A DNA stretch of 64,000 nucleotides, taken from the NCBI RefSeq assembly GCF_004801395.1, contig NZ_SSOA01000007.1, forward strand, positions 62,001 to 126,000, written 5' to 3'. Made by a program: the position numbers and the translations under genes. Shown here one piece after another: positions 25,901-33,840 of this stretch. The number at the start of each line of letters is the position of its first letter. Within the stretch, counting starts at the first letter, position 1. The notes under the pieces were generated by a model that worked only from the letters and a program-made list of their open reading frames with translations, was not told the origin of the DNA and did no database searches. This DNA is from Gillisella terrae. GTDB lineage: Bacteria; Pseudomonadota; Alphaproteobacteria; Rhizobiales; Rhizobiaceae.

Positions 25901-26195
25901 TGGTCTTCGCACATCGGGAGATTTCGATCTCGATGATACGCCAATGACCTGGAATGCAACAGCCGGATGGGTGCACACCTATGGAGACACAACGCCGGAA
26001 AGCCGGTTGTCTCTGGCAAAGGGTGGAAGTTTTCTGGTATCGGGTGCGCCCATTGCCCGTGATGCTGCAAAGGTCTCGGCTGGCGTTGGCATGAAGCTCA
26101 GCGAAAACGTCAATTTTGGGCTGTCTTACCATGGCGAGTTTGCCAAGGATAATTCCGAAAATGCCGTGCGCGCTGATCTCAAAATTCGGTTCTAA
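22944..26195 (+). CDS. PAP2-type acid phosphatase fused to an autotransporter (type Va) barrel
   Basis: About 1083 residues. Signal peptide ending AAAMA/QEA near residue 26. Residues about 60-450 form a class-A acid phosphatase (PAP2) domain with all three catalytic motifs: KYGRPFRW (motif 1), GGFPSGHTAEAW (motif 2, near 257) and GDNRILAGMHSPLDVIGG (motif 3, with Arg, His and Asp near 292-302). About 480-700 is a beta-helix passenger with autotransporter repeats (TKQGTGTLMLTGLNTYSGGT, then LISGGRFSVNG). The last 280 residues are a beta-barrel ending in KIRF, with the C-terminal Phe used by BAM. So a phosphatase is displayed at the cell surface. TTG 22944 sits 8 bp after TAAGAGG; GTG 22938 is the alternative start. 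Confidence 0.88.
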   Translation: MSGIEKLRFSTALGVVLAVCPAAAMAQEAYLNKDVPAFVDTGATNQRGDARYATKDTNAAVRLLSGFLQIWQPRTPFVDAGVSAPARDGFPAVSQTDWDGIPGSATDGTILNRAVHDYNIQYVVNATRNRTAQQAVDAYLDDRRGKAISVLDGLGPLQNAWVKGTKQFTTILGVAPDATSVKYDDQGNNTGIDSSSNADLGLAVDLLNRVGYDASTEPSKRYFKYGRPFRWSSDVALLPTLVPAKSSSPVTDGGFPSGHTAEAWRDALTMAYLVPQRFQEMVTRAVMLGDNRILAGMHSPLDVIGGRMLGTASVVYNLNRQNGDSGFNWQDLKNQAFQQTQAWLKKETNSTTATDLYVAAHAADLSTDRFASREANAAYVSQRLTYGFAPIGATDKPAFVPKGAEVLLETRMPYLSADQRRAVLATTALPSGYPVMDDAEGYGRLNLFAAADGYGAFWQDVTVNMDKSLDGFNAFDAWRNDIGGSGKLTKQGTGTLMLTGLNTYSGGTRISGGMLVGTNGNAFGTGPVQVDANGQMVVNTLVTSTLANTISGTGVFEKRGTGTLLYTGNGSQFTGTTLISGGRFSVNGSWGSALELESGANLGGNGTVGSVTLKSGSRLSPGNSIGTLNVNGNLTLAPGSTYDLEIANDGRSDRTIVSGTAAVNGANLNVITMDPTVSYAAGQSYSFLTAGSVTGQFSNLQIDSAFINSKLFYSPTDVTLRLSSWGGRAFTTAAQTPNQLAAASALDKLDQSAGSSSLPLYNTVLFMNADNARKAFDQVSGEDHASVQSALLSNSRFVSSMALDRLYDGDTGFWTSGYGARTHFGSDGNAASYDLSGGGVFFGGDGFVADHVRLGALTGWGHSELNNDRTSGSSNIDSYHIGVYGGVDIGQLALNAGAAYSLNQTDVKRSVSFGNFSDRLTSDYNSGLAQFFGEASYAVKLNDQLTLSPFANLSHAILSTNGFSEKGGAAALSSSDNDARATFSTVGLRTSGDFDLDDTPMTWNATAGWVHTYGDTTPESRLSLAKGGSFLVSGAPIARDAAKVSAGVGMKLSENVNFGLSYHGEFAKDNSENAVRADLKIRF

Positions 26196-26521
26196 AGTGT
26201 GTCAGGCAAACGTGGACGCCGCTTGAACTGAGTGTTGAAAACCGAGGCCAAGTTTGGCCGGGGTCTGCGAATTTGGACGAACAAGGCTGCGCCGCGCATT
26301 TCACACGATGCGCGGCGCACTTTTATATGACTGATAAGCGAGAGCCTGCCGGACCAAATAATCGTGACGGCATACGCTGGTCATGCACAATAATTCCCAC
26401 AATCGCATCGCGCCATTCACTGCGCCGGTTGCTGGCGTCTCGAAAACCATGCTAGAATGAGAACAAATCAGAAACTAATTCATGTCATGAATGAGCGCAA
26501 CGTTCAGCTCAAAGGAATGCA
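26196..26521. other. Intergenic region with autotransporter terminator
   Basis: Holds no gene I can see. The first 20 bases (AGTGTGTCAGGCAAACGTGG) look like a fragment of the TGTCAGG repeat found at 28277. The strong terminator is at 26288-26324; the rest, up to the methyltransferase start, should carry that gene's promoter. Confidence 0.5.
26288..26324 (+). terminator. Rho-independent terminator of the phosphatase-autotransporter gene
   Basis: TGCGCCGCGCAT (26288-26299) pairs perfectly with ATGCGCGGCGCA (26308-26319), loop TTCACACG, followed by CTTTTATAT. Confidence 0.85.
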
Positions 26522-27709
26522 ATGCGACAGCCGTTTTCGTTCTATGAGTTTTTTGCAGGCGGCGGCATGGCGCGGGCGGGGCTTGGACCGGACTGGCAAT
26601 GTACGTTTGCGAATGATTTTGACGGCAAAAAGGGACTGACCTATCAGGACAACTGGGGCACAGGTGGTGAGCTGAGTGTTGCTGACATTCGTGCTCTCAC
26701 GGTGGATCATTTGCCCGGCTCGGTTGATCTGGCCTGGGGCTCGTTTCCCTGTCAGGATTTGTCTTTGGCGGGCGTGGGTGCAGGCTTGCGCGGGGCGCGA
26801 TCTGGCACATTTTATCCGTTCTGGGATTTGATGAAAGGTCTTGCCGCTGATGGGCGTGGTCCGAAAATCATTGCTCTGGAAAATGTGTGCGGTGCGCTGA
26901 CCTCGCACAAGGGCGAGGATTTCAAGGCAATTTGCGAGACGTTTTCCCATGCAGGCTATCGTTATGGCGCGCTGGTGGTGGATGCCGCATTGTTCTTGCC
27001 ACAGTCGCGGCCGCGGCTATTTTTGATTGGCGTGCGCAAGGATGTGGTGATTGACCCGTCCCTCCTGTCGCCGGAGCCGACTTTGCCCTTTCATACTCGC
27101 AGTCTGCGCAATGCGCATCAGCGGCTTGGCAAGCGCGTGGCGAAAGATTGGCTCTGGTGGAATGTGCCGTCGCCTGCGCTGCGCACCACGGCTTTTTCCG
27201 ATATTATCGAGGAAAATCCGGCTGATGTCGCGTGGCATACGCCGGAGCAAACGGCCAAATTGCTGGCCAGCATGTCGCCGGTCAATCTGGCCAAGGTTGA
27301 GGCAGCCAAGCGCGCCGGGCGGCGGATGGTGGGTGGTGTTTACAAGCGTACCCGTCCTGAAGCCAGCGGCCGCATTGTGCGCGCCGAGGTGCGTTTTGAT
27401 GAGATTTCGGGCTGTTTGCGTACGCCAAACGGCGGCTCGTCTCGCCAGACCATTCTGGTGGTCGAGAATGAGCGGGTGCGCTCGCGGCTGATTTCGGCGC
27501 GCGAAACCGCCCGCCTGATGGGGCTGGATGAGAGTTATCGGCTGCCACGCCGCTATAATGAGGCTTATCACCTCACTGGCGATGGCGTGGCCGTGCCAGT
27601 GGTGCGCTTTCTGGCGCAATATCTGTTTGAACCACTTTTGGACCATCGCGCCGCAAACGATGCCAAAGCGCCGATGAACCGCCAAGAGGGTGTGCGGTTT
27701 GGCCGTTGA
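26522..27709 (+). CDS. DNA (cytosine-5-)-methyltransferase
   Basis: Transfers methyl from SAM to C5 of cytosine. 395 residues with the ten-motif order intact: motif I YEFFAGGGMARAGLG, motif IV WGSFPCQDLSLAG (catalytic Cys about 78), motif VI ALENVCG, motif VIII LPQSRPRLFLIGVR, a target-recognition region about 190-320, then motif IX SARETARLMG and motif X GDGVAVPVVRFLA. The recognition sequence cannot be told. It overlaps the GIY-YIG nuclease gene by 11-20 bp, so the two are translationally coupled and very likely a restriction-modification pair. ATG 26522 follows AAAGGA. No vsr, dcm-context or phage genes nearby. Confidence 0.93.
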   Translation: MRQPFSFYEFFAGGGMARAGLGPDWQCTFANDFDGKKGLTYQDNWGTGGELSVADIRALTVDHLPGSVDLAWGSFPCQDLSLAGVGAGLRGARSGTFYPFWDLMKGLAADGRGPKIIALENVCGALTSHKGEDFKAICETFSHAGYRYGALVVDAALFLPQSRPRLFLIGVRKDVVIDPSLLSPEPTLPFHTRSLRNAHQRLGKRVAKDWLWWNVPSPALRTTAFSDIIEENPADVAWHTPEQTAKLLASMSPVNLAKVEAAKRAGRRMVGGVYKRTRPEASGRIVRAEVRFDEISGCLRTPNGGSSRQTILVVENERVRSRLISARETARLMGLDESYRLPRRYNEAYHLTGDGVAVPVVRFLAQYLFEPLLDHRAANDAKAPMNRQEGVRFGR

Positions 27710-28277
27710 TTTCAATTTTCGAAAACGGGCGGTCGCTTCGCTGATCAATGATATCGGCGTTTACATTCTGGCCGATCTCGACAATGTGCCGCTCTATGTC
27801 GGTCAATCCAAGGATGGTATTCGCGCCCGCGTGGCCCGGCACCTGACCTCGGCGCGGTCTGACATTATCGCCAACCGGCAGATTGATGTATGGGAAATCG
27901 CCTATGTCTGGGCCTATCCTGTCGCCGACAGGGCGGAGATCAATGTGCTTGAGGCCAGCCTTTTTCATCATTTTGATCCCAGTTCGCAACTGGTCAATGG
28001 AGCCTTGCCGCCACGCACCGCCCTGTTGGAAAACCTTCCCGATCCCGCTCAGGTGGTGCAGGTGCTGAGTGATGAAGAGATTTCAGAACGCAAACAGCCA
28101 GAGCAGCGTTTGCCACGCCAAGCCAATCATTACGCCCAGATTGTCAGCCATTTTCTGTCGGTGAAAAACTCAACCCAGATTGCGCGGGCCATGAATGCGC
28201 ATTTTGAGCGGCTTAACCGTTATCACTCGCTATTGTTGGGCAAAGCCGAAGTCATGCCCGGCGAAAAAGATAATTAG
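27699..28277 (+). CDS. GIY-YIG nuclease, probable restriction endonuclease partner
   Basis: About 192 residues. A GIY-YIG nuclease domain lies in the first 90: GVYIL strand, LYVGQS (the YIG equivalent), catalytic Arg in IRARVARHL, then Glu in EINVLEASLFHHFDP that binds the metal. The C-terminal half is not recognised and may bind DNA. Eco29kI and its relatives are type II restriction enzymes of this fold, paired with a 5-methylcytosine methyltransferase, as here. The gene starts inside the end of the methyltransferase gene. TTG 27699 lies 8 bp after AAGAGGG; GTG 27690 is possible but sits on that site. The stop TAG is the first codon-length word of a repeat element. Target site is unknown. 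Confidence 0.8.
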   Translation: MAVDFNFRKRAVASLINDIGVYILADLDNVPLYVGQSKDGIRARVARHLTSARSDIIANRQIDVWEIAYVWAYPVADRAEINVLEASLFHHFDPSSQLVNGALPPRTALLENLPDPAQVVQVLSDEEISERKQPEQRLPRQANHYAQIVSHFLSVKNSTQIARAMNAHFERLNRYHSLLLGKAEVMPGEKDN

Positions 28278-28427
28278 AGTTTGTCAGGGAAAAGTGGAAT
28301 CCGGTTTTCCCGAATAGACAAACGAAACTCGGGAATCTAGAGTCTGTCTGGTTCAATTTGAACCTGACAGACTCTAGAGCCTTCGTTTGTCCGGAAAAAC
28401 CGGACTGCACTTTTTCCCGACAAACGT
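28275..28427. repeat. Long imperfect palindrome (150 bp), copy 1
   Basis: Two arms of roughly 55 bp read TTTGTCAGGGAAAAGTGGA, CGGTTTTCCCGAAT, CAAACGAA and their complements (TTCGTTTG, CGGAAAAACCGG, CTTTTTCCCGACAAA). At the centre TCTAGAGTCTGTC pairs with GACAGACTCTAGA and GGTTCAA with TTGAACC. It begins with the stop codon TAG of the nuclease gene and ends 6 bp before the stop of the convergent minus-strand gene. Related copy at 54919. Confidence 0.85.
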
Positions 28428-28432
28428 GAGAT

Positions 28433-28843
28433 TTATTCACCTACATCACGCGGGTTGATGCCCGGTATCCATGCACCGGTATTCGGGGGTTGTGAGCCCG
28501 TATAAGAAACACCGGTGCCGTCATCGCTATTGCCGGTGGTGCAATGGTAAACGGTGCGCGGCATGCCGGAGCCGAGAAAATGAAAATCGCGGGTGCCACG
28601 GCCCTGCATCAATACAGTTTCCGTTGTGCACTTATAGCTCGGCTGGAGATTTTGCCGATCAATTTCAGCCTGAGATTTGACACCAGGCAAGTCTTTGTAT
28701 TCCTCGGCAGGCAAGGTCCAGCTTTGCATGGTCGGCATTTTGTTGGTGCTGGGTTTCTTGATGGGCTCTGCCTGCGCACTTGTTGCCAGCATGGACGCGG
28801 CCAGCAACAGGCTTGCTATCATGGGGGCTGGTGCGCTGCTCAT
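28433..28843 (-). CDS. Hypothetical secreted protein
   Basis: 136 residues with a signal peptide (ASLLLAASMLATSAQAE). The mature part is polar and holds two Cys (KCTTE and YHCTT) that may form a disulphide, plus Gly/Pro-rich segments near the end (TGSQPPNTGAWIPG). No family recognised. It follows the tad operon on the same strand, 135 bp after tadC, and might be functionally linked to the pilus, but nothing in its sequence shows this. The start has a strong GGGAAGGAGA site preceded by a tandem 15-bp repeat. Confidence 0.65.
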   Translation of the reverse strand: MSSAPAPMIASLLLAASMLATSAQAEPIKKPSTNKMPTMQSWTLPAEEYKDLPGVKSQAEIDRQNLQPSYKCTTETVLMQGRGTRDFHFLGSGMPRTVYHCTTGNSDDGTGVSYTGSQPPNTGAWIPGINPRDVGE

Positions 28844-28855
28844 AACGGTCTCCTT

Positions 28856-28885
28856 CCCGATCGGTTCGGGCCCGATTGGTTCGGG
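28856..28885 (-). repeat. Tandem 15-bp hairpin repeat in the leader of the secreted protein gene
   Basis: CCCGATCGGTTCGGG followed directly by CCCGATTGGTTCGGG. On the minus strand each unit folds as CCCGA-N5-TCGGG, and the second unit abuts the GGGAAGGAG ribosome binding site. Could affect translation or be a small terminator after tadC; no function is shown. Confidence 0.55.
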
Positions 28886-28978
28886 TTCTTACCCCTATAT
28901 AAGATCAGATTGCGACCGACAAAAGGGTGGCGCGTTCACAGTTTTTCCGAAAGCCGCAACAATCAGCGTGGGATCGAA

Positions 28979-29959
28979 TTAGAAGCGATCCGACACCCGC
29001 ATGCCAGCCGGCCCCAAAATCACAGCAATCAGCACCGGCAGGAAAAACAAAATCATCGGCACGGTCAGCTTTGGCGGCAGGGCAGCGGCCTTTTTTTCTG
29101 CGGCATTCATCCGTTCATCCCGGCTTTCCTGGGCCAGCACGCGCAAAGCCTGTCCAATCGGCGTGCCATAGCGTTCGGCCTGCACCAGAGCCTGACAGAC
29201 CGACTTGACCGTTTCCAGCTGGGTGCGGTTGCCGAGATTTTCATAGGCCAGGCGCCGGTCTTGCAAAAATGACAACTCGGCTGTGGTCAGCACCATTTCT
29301 TCGGCCAGATCGGGCGATTGGGTGGCCATCTCATCGGCCACGCGGCGCATGGCGGCTTCAATCGACATGCCGGATTCGACGCAGATCAACATCAGATCGA
29401 GAGCATCGGGCCAGGCGCGGCGAATGGAGAGCTGGCGTTTGGAAATGCGATTTGAAACATAAATGTTGGGCAGATAAAAGCCGATATAGCCCGCGACAAT
29501 TGCCGCCAGAAGGCGTACGGCAAAAGGCCGTTCATGCAGATTATGCAACGCGAAAATCCAGATGCTGGCCAGCGTAAGAAACACAAAGGGCAGCACGAAG
29601 CGGGCGGCAAGAAATGTATTGAGCGCATTGGTGGAACGCAGCCCTGCGGTTTTCAACCGTCCCACGGTGTTCTCATCCACCAGAGCCTTGCGCAGGTTAA
29701 AACGCTCAACAATCTTGCTGGCAGAGCCGCTATCGGTGTTGCGCAAACTTCCACGACCGGTTTCAGAATTCATGCGGGCGCGCTCACGTGCTCGGATCTG
29801 GTCACGCTCGGTTGAGACGGCTTTCATCCGCTTGTTCAGGTCACTGCGTTCAAACAGTGGCACGACAATGGTGTAAATGGTGGCAAAAACCGCAACCGCC
29901 ACCAAAAGCGCGATCAGCAGGGACGGATTGGTCAGACGCGCGGCAAGATCATCGGTCAT
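28979..29959 (-). CDS. tadC: TadC-type pilus assembly platform protein
   Basis: Inner-membrane scaffold of the Flp pilus machine. 326 residues: TM near 15-33, a cytosolic part, TMs near 115-165, a T2SSF domain (DALDLMLICVESGMSIEAAM, EMVLTTAELSFLQDRR) and a final TM (LTVPMILFFLPVLIAVILGP). Partner of TadB and the CpaF ATPase. It ends 9 bp before the tadB stop-start junction in one operon. A tadD TPR lipoprotein, commonly next in such loci, is absent. Confidence 0.93.
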   Translation of the reverse strand: MTDDLAARLTNPSLLIALLVAVAVFATIYTIVVPLFERSDLNKRMKAVSTERDQIRARERARMNSETGRGSLRNTDSGSASKIVERFNLRKALVDENTVGRLKTAGLRSTNALNTFLAARFVLPFVFLTLASIWIFALHNLHERPFAVRLLAAIVAGYIGFYLPNIYVSNRISKRQLSIRRAWPDALDLMLICVESGMSIEAAMRRVADEMATQSPDLAEEMVLTTAELSFLQDRRLAYENLGNRTQLETVKSVCQALVQAERYGTPIGQALRVLAQESRDERMNAAEKKAAALPPKLTVPMILFFLPVLIAVILGPAGMRVSDRF

Positions 29960-29968
29960 GGCTTTTCC

Positions 29969-30973
29969 TCAAATATCGAAATTGATCATTTGGCGCATGA
30001 TGAAAATGCCAATCAACATCCATATGCCCGAAAGACCCAAAATCAGATGGCCACGCGGATCGGTAAACAAGATCCCGATGTAGTCAGGCGAGGTGAGGTA
30101 GACCAAAAGCGTGACAACAAAGGGCAGGGAGCCGATAATCACCGCTGACGCCTTGGCCTCCATGGAAAGTGCGCTGACCTTTGCGCGCATCTTGCGCCGC
30201 TCACGCAGAACTTTGGACAGATTGGCCAGCGCCTCGGAAAGATTGCCGCCTGCCTGAGACTGGATGGTGATGACGATCGAGAAAAAATTCACCTCCTGAA
30301 GCGGCATGGCGGAAAACATGCGGCCACAAGCTTCCGGCACGGAAATGCCGAGCTGCTGCGAATCCACCACTTTGCGAAACTCCGCCTTCACCGGCTCCTG
30401 AGCATCGGTGGCAATCATGCGCAATGCGTCGTTCAGCGGCAGGCCGGATTTGATAGCGCGCACCATGACATCCAGCGCATTGGGAAACTCGATCAGGAAT
30501 TTTCCCTGTCGCCGCTTGATCATGAAATTGAGAATCCAGCGTGGCAGGCCGACACCTGCCACGAAGCCAACGCAGGCTGCCAGCAACAGGGTCATGCCAA
30601 GCACGAGACCGATGCAAAAGAACACCAAGCCCAGTGTGGTGCTGGCAATGATGAAATGGGTGAGGGTCAAGCCAAAGCCGGTTTGCGGCAAGCGTTGTTT
30701 CAGGGGTTGATTGGCAATCTTTTTGGTGTTTTCCGCCTGCTTACGCTCAAGTTCTTTCAATGTGTCCTGTACGGATTTTCGCCGTTTTGACAGCTCCTGC
30801 ACCCGGTCACGCGCACTGCGCGCCTTGGTGGTGTCAGACTCGGCGTTTTTTACCCGCGCCAGCCGCGATGCCGCCTTTTTATCGGCCTCGACCCGTGAAA
30901 ACATCAGCACATAGGCCAGCGAGCCCGCCGCAATGGCCGCCAGAACAACAATCGCAAGCACATTGAGGGTCAT
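29969..30973 (-). CDS. tadB: TadB-type pilus assembly platform protein
   Basis: 334 residues; first TM at 3-25, a charged coiled-coil-like region (RVQELSKRRKSVQDTLKELERKQ), then a T2SSF domain (EFPNALDVMVRAIKSGLPL ... EVNFFSIVITIQSQAGGNLSEAL) and C-terminal membrane helices. With TadC it forms the membrane platform that the CpaF ATPase turns. 11 bp from cpaF upstream and 9 bp from tadC downstream. Confidence 0.93.
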   Translation of the reverse strand: MTLNVLAIVVLAAIAAGSLAYVLMFSRVEADKKAASRLARVKNAESDTTKARSARDRVQELSKRRKSVQDTLKELERKQAENTKKIANQPLKQRLPQTGFGLTLTHFIIASTTLGLVFFCIGLVLGMTLLLAACVGFVAGVGLPRWILNFMIKRRQGKFLIEFPNALDVMVRAIKSGLPLNDALRMIATDAQEPVKAEFRKVVDSQQLGISVPEACGRMFSAMPLQEVNFFSIVITIQSQAGGNLSEALANLSKVLRERRKMRAKVSALSMEAKASAVIIGSLPFVVTLLVYLTSPDYIGILFTDPRGHLILGLSGIWMLIGIFIMRQMINFDI

Positions 30974-30984
30974 CTGTCTGGTCC

Positions 30985-32463
30985 TTATAGCGCGCCGGAT
31001 TTCTGTTCCATGGCGTCCAGGGCCGCCGCCAGCCGTCGGTCTTCATTAAAATAGCGAGCACGCTCCCAAAAATGCGGTTTGCCAATGCCGGTTGAGACAT
31101 GGCGGCCAATGATCTTTCCGGCGAGATCTTCGCCTTCAATCTCATAGCGCATCAAATCCTGGGTGATGATCACATCGCCTTCCATGCCAATCACCTCGGT
31201 AATCTGAGTGATGCGGCGAGAACCATCGCGCAGGCGGGCGGCCTGAATGATCACGTCGATGGAGCCGGAGATGATTTCCCGCACGGTTTTTGCCGGCAGC
31301 GAATAGCCACCCATGGCAATCATAGATTCCATACGGCTGAGGCATTCGCGCGGGGTATTGGAGTGAATGGTGCCCATCGATCCATCATGGCCGGTGTTCA
31401 TGGCCTGCAACAGGTCAAACACTTCCGGGCCACGCACTTCGCCGACAATAATCCTCTCTGGCCGCATACGCAGGCAGTTTTTCACCAGATCGCGCATGGT
31501 GATCTCGCCTTCGCCTTCAATATTGGGCGGGCGGGTTTCCAGCCGCACCACATGCGGCTGCTGAAGCTGCAATTCGGCGGTGTCTTCGCAGGTGATGATG
31601 CGCTCATCCGCATCAATATAGCGGGTCAGGCAGTTCAAAAGCGTGGTTTTGCCCGAGCCTGTTCCGCCGGAAATCACCACATTGCACCGGACCCGGCCAA
31701 TGATCTGCAAAATCTGCGCCCCTTCGGGCGTAATCGCACCAAACTTGACCAATTGATCGAGATTGAGCTTGTCTTTCTTGAACTTACGAATGGTCAGTGC
31801 CGGGCCATCGATGGAGAGCGGCGGTGCAATAACGTTGACGCGCGAACCATCAGGCAGGCGGGCATCGCAGATCGGACTGGATTCATCGACGCGCCGCCCC
31901 ACCTGACTGACAATGCGCTGGCAGATCGACATCAGCTGGGCATTGTCACGAAACCGGATTTCGGAATCAATGGTCCTGCCACCGACTTCGATAAAGGTCT
32001 GGCCCGCGCCATTGACCATGATGTCGGAAATATCATCGCGCGCCAGCAGGGGTTCCAGCGGGCCATAGCCCAGCACATCATTGCAAATGTCCTCCAGCAG
32101 CTCTTCCTGCTCGGAGATCGACATGGCAAAGTTTTTGATGCTGATGATGTCGTTGACAATGTCGCGAATTTCTTCGCGCGCACTCTCAGCATCCAGCTTG
32201 GCCAGTTGCGACAAATCGATGGTATCAATCAGGGCGGCAAAGACCTGGCTCTTGGTGTCGTAATAGTCGTCGGTGCGGATTTGCCGTTTGCGCACGGGTG
32301 CAGCCGATGGCGGCGATGGTGCGGGGGCTGTGGTCGCAGAAGATGGCTCGATCAGGTTTGACTGGCTGGATGATGGTGGTATCGGGGCAAGCGGCATGGG
32401 GGCAAGCGGCACCTGCGCTGCGTTGCCCTTTCCAACCCCATCATTTCCACGTTTACCGAACAT
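30985..32463 (-). CDS. cpaF: CpaF/TadA pilus assembly ATPase
   Basis: Hexameric secretion ATPase driving pilin polymerisation and perhaps retraction. 492 residues; a disordered Pro/Ala/Ser-rich start (1-60), an N-terminal domain, then the RecA-like core with Walker [12 protein letters not shown] (about 266-274), Asp box, Walker B ([17 protein letters not shown]) and the His box region ([15 protein letters not shown]). It is the best-conserved member of this locus. Confidence 0.96.
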   Translation of the reverse strand: MFGKRGNDGVGKGNAAQVPLAPMPLAPIPPSSSQSNLIEPSSATTAPAPSPPSAAPVRKRQIRTDDYYDTKSQVFAALIDTIDLSQLAKLDAESAREEIRDIVNDIISIKNFAMSISEQEELLEDICNDVLGYGPLEPLLARDDISDIMVNGAGQTFIEVGGRTIDSEIRFRDNAQLMSICQRIVSQVGRRVDESSPICDARLPDGSRVNVIAPPLSIDGPALTIRKFKKDKLNLDQLVKFGAITPEGAQILQIIGRVRCNVVISGGTGSGKTTLLNCLTRYIDADERIITCEDTAELQLQQPHVVRLETRPPNIEGEGEITMRDLVKNCLRMRPERIIVGEVRGPEVFDLLQAMNTGHDGSMGTIHSNTPRECLSRMESMIAMGGYSLPAKTVREIISGSIDVIIQAARLRDGSRRITQITEVIGMEGDVIITQDLMRYEIEGEDLAGKIIGRHVSTGIGKPHFWERARYFNEDRRLAAALDAMEQKSGAL

Positions 32464-32527
32464 GTCATGTCTTCCAGTTGCGCCGAACCCTTATCGAAGG
32501 TTCGTGTTTGTGGCGTATCGCCAGTGG

Positions 32528-33820
32528 TTATTTTCCGGCAAGGCGCTCCAGCACCCGGCTAAGGCCTGCTTTTTTGGCTTTCTTGGCGCTGGTGCGCCCG
32601 GTGATGAGATGGGCAATCTGCGAAAAGGTTTCTGCCGTTGGACATTTGGCATCAACCTCGGCAATCATACGCCCGCTGTTGGCGGCATTGCCAAACAGTT
32701 GCACATCAAACGGAATAATGGCGGCGGGCTTGATGTCCAGCGGCTCAAAGAAGTCGGCGGGCGAAATTTCCGGGCGCTTGGGCATGCCAACCTGATTGAA
32801 AATCAGGTGCGGCGGCCTGTCATTGGGCCTAATCTTTTTCAGGGCATCCAGCAGGTTCTTGGTGTTGCGCAAATTGGCAAGGTCGGGCGCACAGGTCAAA
32901 ACAATCTCGTCCACCTCGGCCAGAAGGGCGCGCGTCCAGTCATTCCACGTGTGCGGCACATCCAGAATGGCAATGGGTGCGCTGCGCTGCAAGGTTTCCA
33001 GCACCGGCAGGAAGGCACCCCGCTCAAAATCGTAAGGACGATCAAGCAAAGACGGAGCCGCCAGCAAGGACAGATTTTTGGCGCAATCGGTCAACAACCG
33101 GTCCAGAAACGTCTCATCCAGCCGTTCCGGTGCAAACACCGCTTCGGCGATACCTTGCGCAGGGTCTTGGTCAAAATCGATATTGGCTGTGCCATAGGCC
33201 AGATCCAGATCGGCCAGAATGGTCTCTGATGAAAACAGCGAGGCGACCATAAAAGCCACGTTGTGGGCAATGGTGGATGAGCCAACACCGCCCTTGGCCC
33301 CGATAAAGGCAATGCTGCGGCCCAGCGGTTCGGCATCGGGATCAATGAAGATGGTTGAAAGCGCACCAATCACGTCCGACATGGTGACGGGCGCAACAAT
33401 ATAGTCTGAAACGCCGTTGCGCATCAGTTCGCGATAAAGAGCAATGTCATTGAAATGGCCAATGACAATCACGCGGGTGGAGGGATCACACACCTCGGCA
33501 AGCGGGGCCAGCTCCGCCAGCAGGGTTCCGGCCTGCGCTTGTGTTTCCAGAATGATCAGATTGGGTGTTGGCGCGCCCGAAAACATGTTGATGGCTGCTG
33601 AAATGCCACCGCTGGTCACCCGCATGCTCACCTTGGCCATGCGTCGGTCGCGTCCACATTCCTCCATCACCGCCAGCACACTCTCCGAGAGGCAGAAGGC
33701 ATGCACCGAAATGCGTGGCAAAGGCCGCAGCTTGTCCAGATCACCTGATCTTGACGGCTCAGCCCGATGCCCATCGCCGTTTTGCGTCACGGATTGAATA
33801 TCATAGTGAATGGAGTTCAT
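32528..33820 (-). CDS. cpaE: CpaE/TadZ pilus localisation protein (MinD/ParA-like)
   Basis: 430 residues. About 36-160 is a receiver-like domain without the usual phosphorylation Asp in an obvious place, then a MinD/ParA-like ATPase with deviant Walker A GAKGGVGSST (about 174-183). Residues after that match TadZ: DLDLAYGTANIDFDQDPAQG. It places the pilus machine at the cell pole. Between cpaD and cpaF, 20 bp and 64 bp away. Confidence 0.93.
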   Translation of the reverse strand: MNSIHYDIQSVTQNGDGHRAEPSRSGDLDKLRPLPRISVHAFCLSESVLAVMEECGRDRRMAKVSMRVTSGGISAAINMFSGAPTPNLIILETQAQAGTLLAELAPLAEVCDPSTRVIVIGHFNDIALYRELMRNGVSDYIVAPVTMSDVIGALSTIFIDPDAEPLGRSIAFIGAKGGVGSSTIAHNVAFMVASLFSSETILADLDLAYGTANIDFDQDPAQGIAEAVFAPERLDETFLDRLLTDCAKNLSLLAAPSLLDRPYDFERGAFLPVLETLQRSAPIAILDVPHTWNDWTRALLAEVDEIVLTCAPDLANLRNTKNLLDALKKIRPNDRPPHLIFNQVGMPKRPEISPADFFEPLDIKPAAIIPFDVQLFGNAANSGRMIAEVDAKCPTAETFSQIAHLITGRTSAKKAKKAGLSRVLERLAGK

Positions 33821-33840
33821 GGCGTTGACCGATCCCGCTG

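Noticed and set aside
31099..32361. 420-codon plus-strand frame
   Set aside because: Shadow of cpaF; no recognisable domain.
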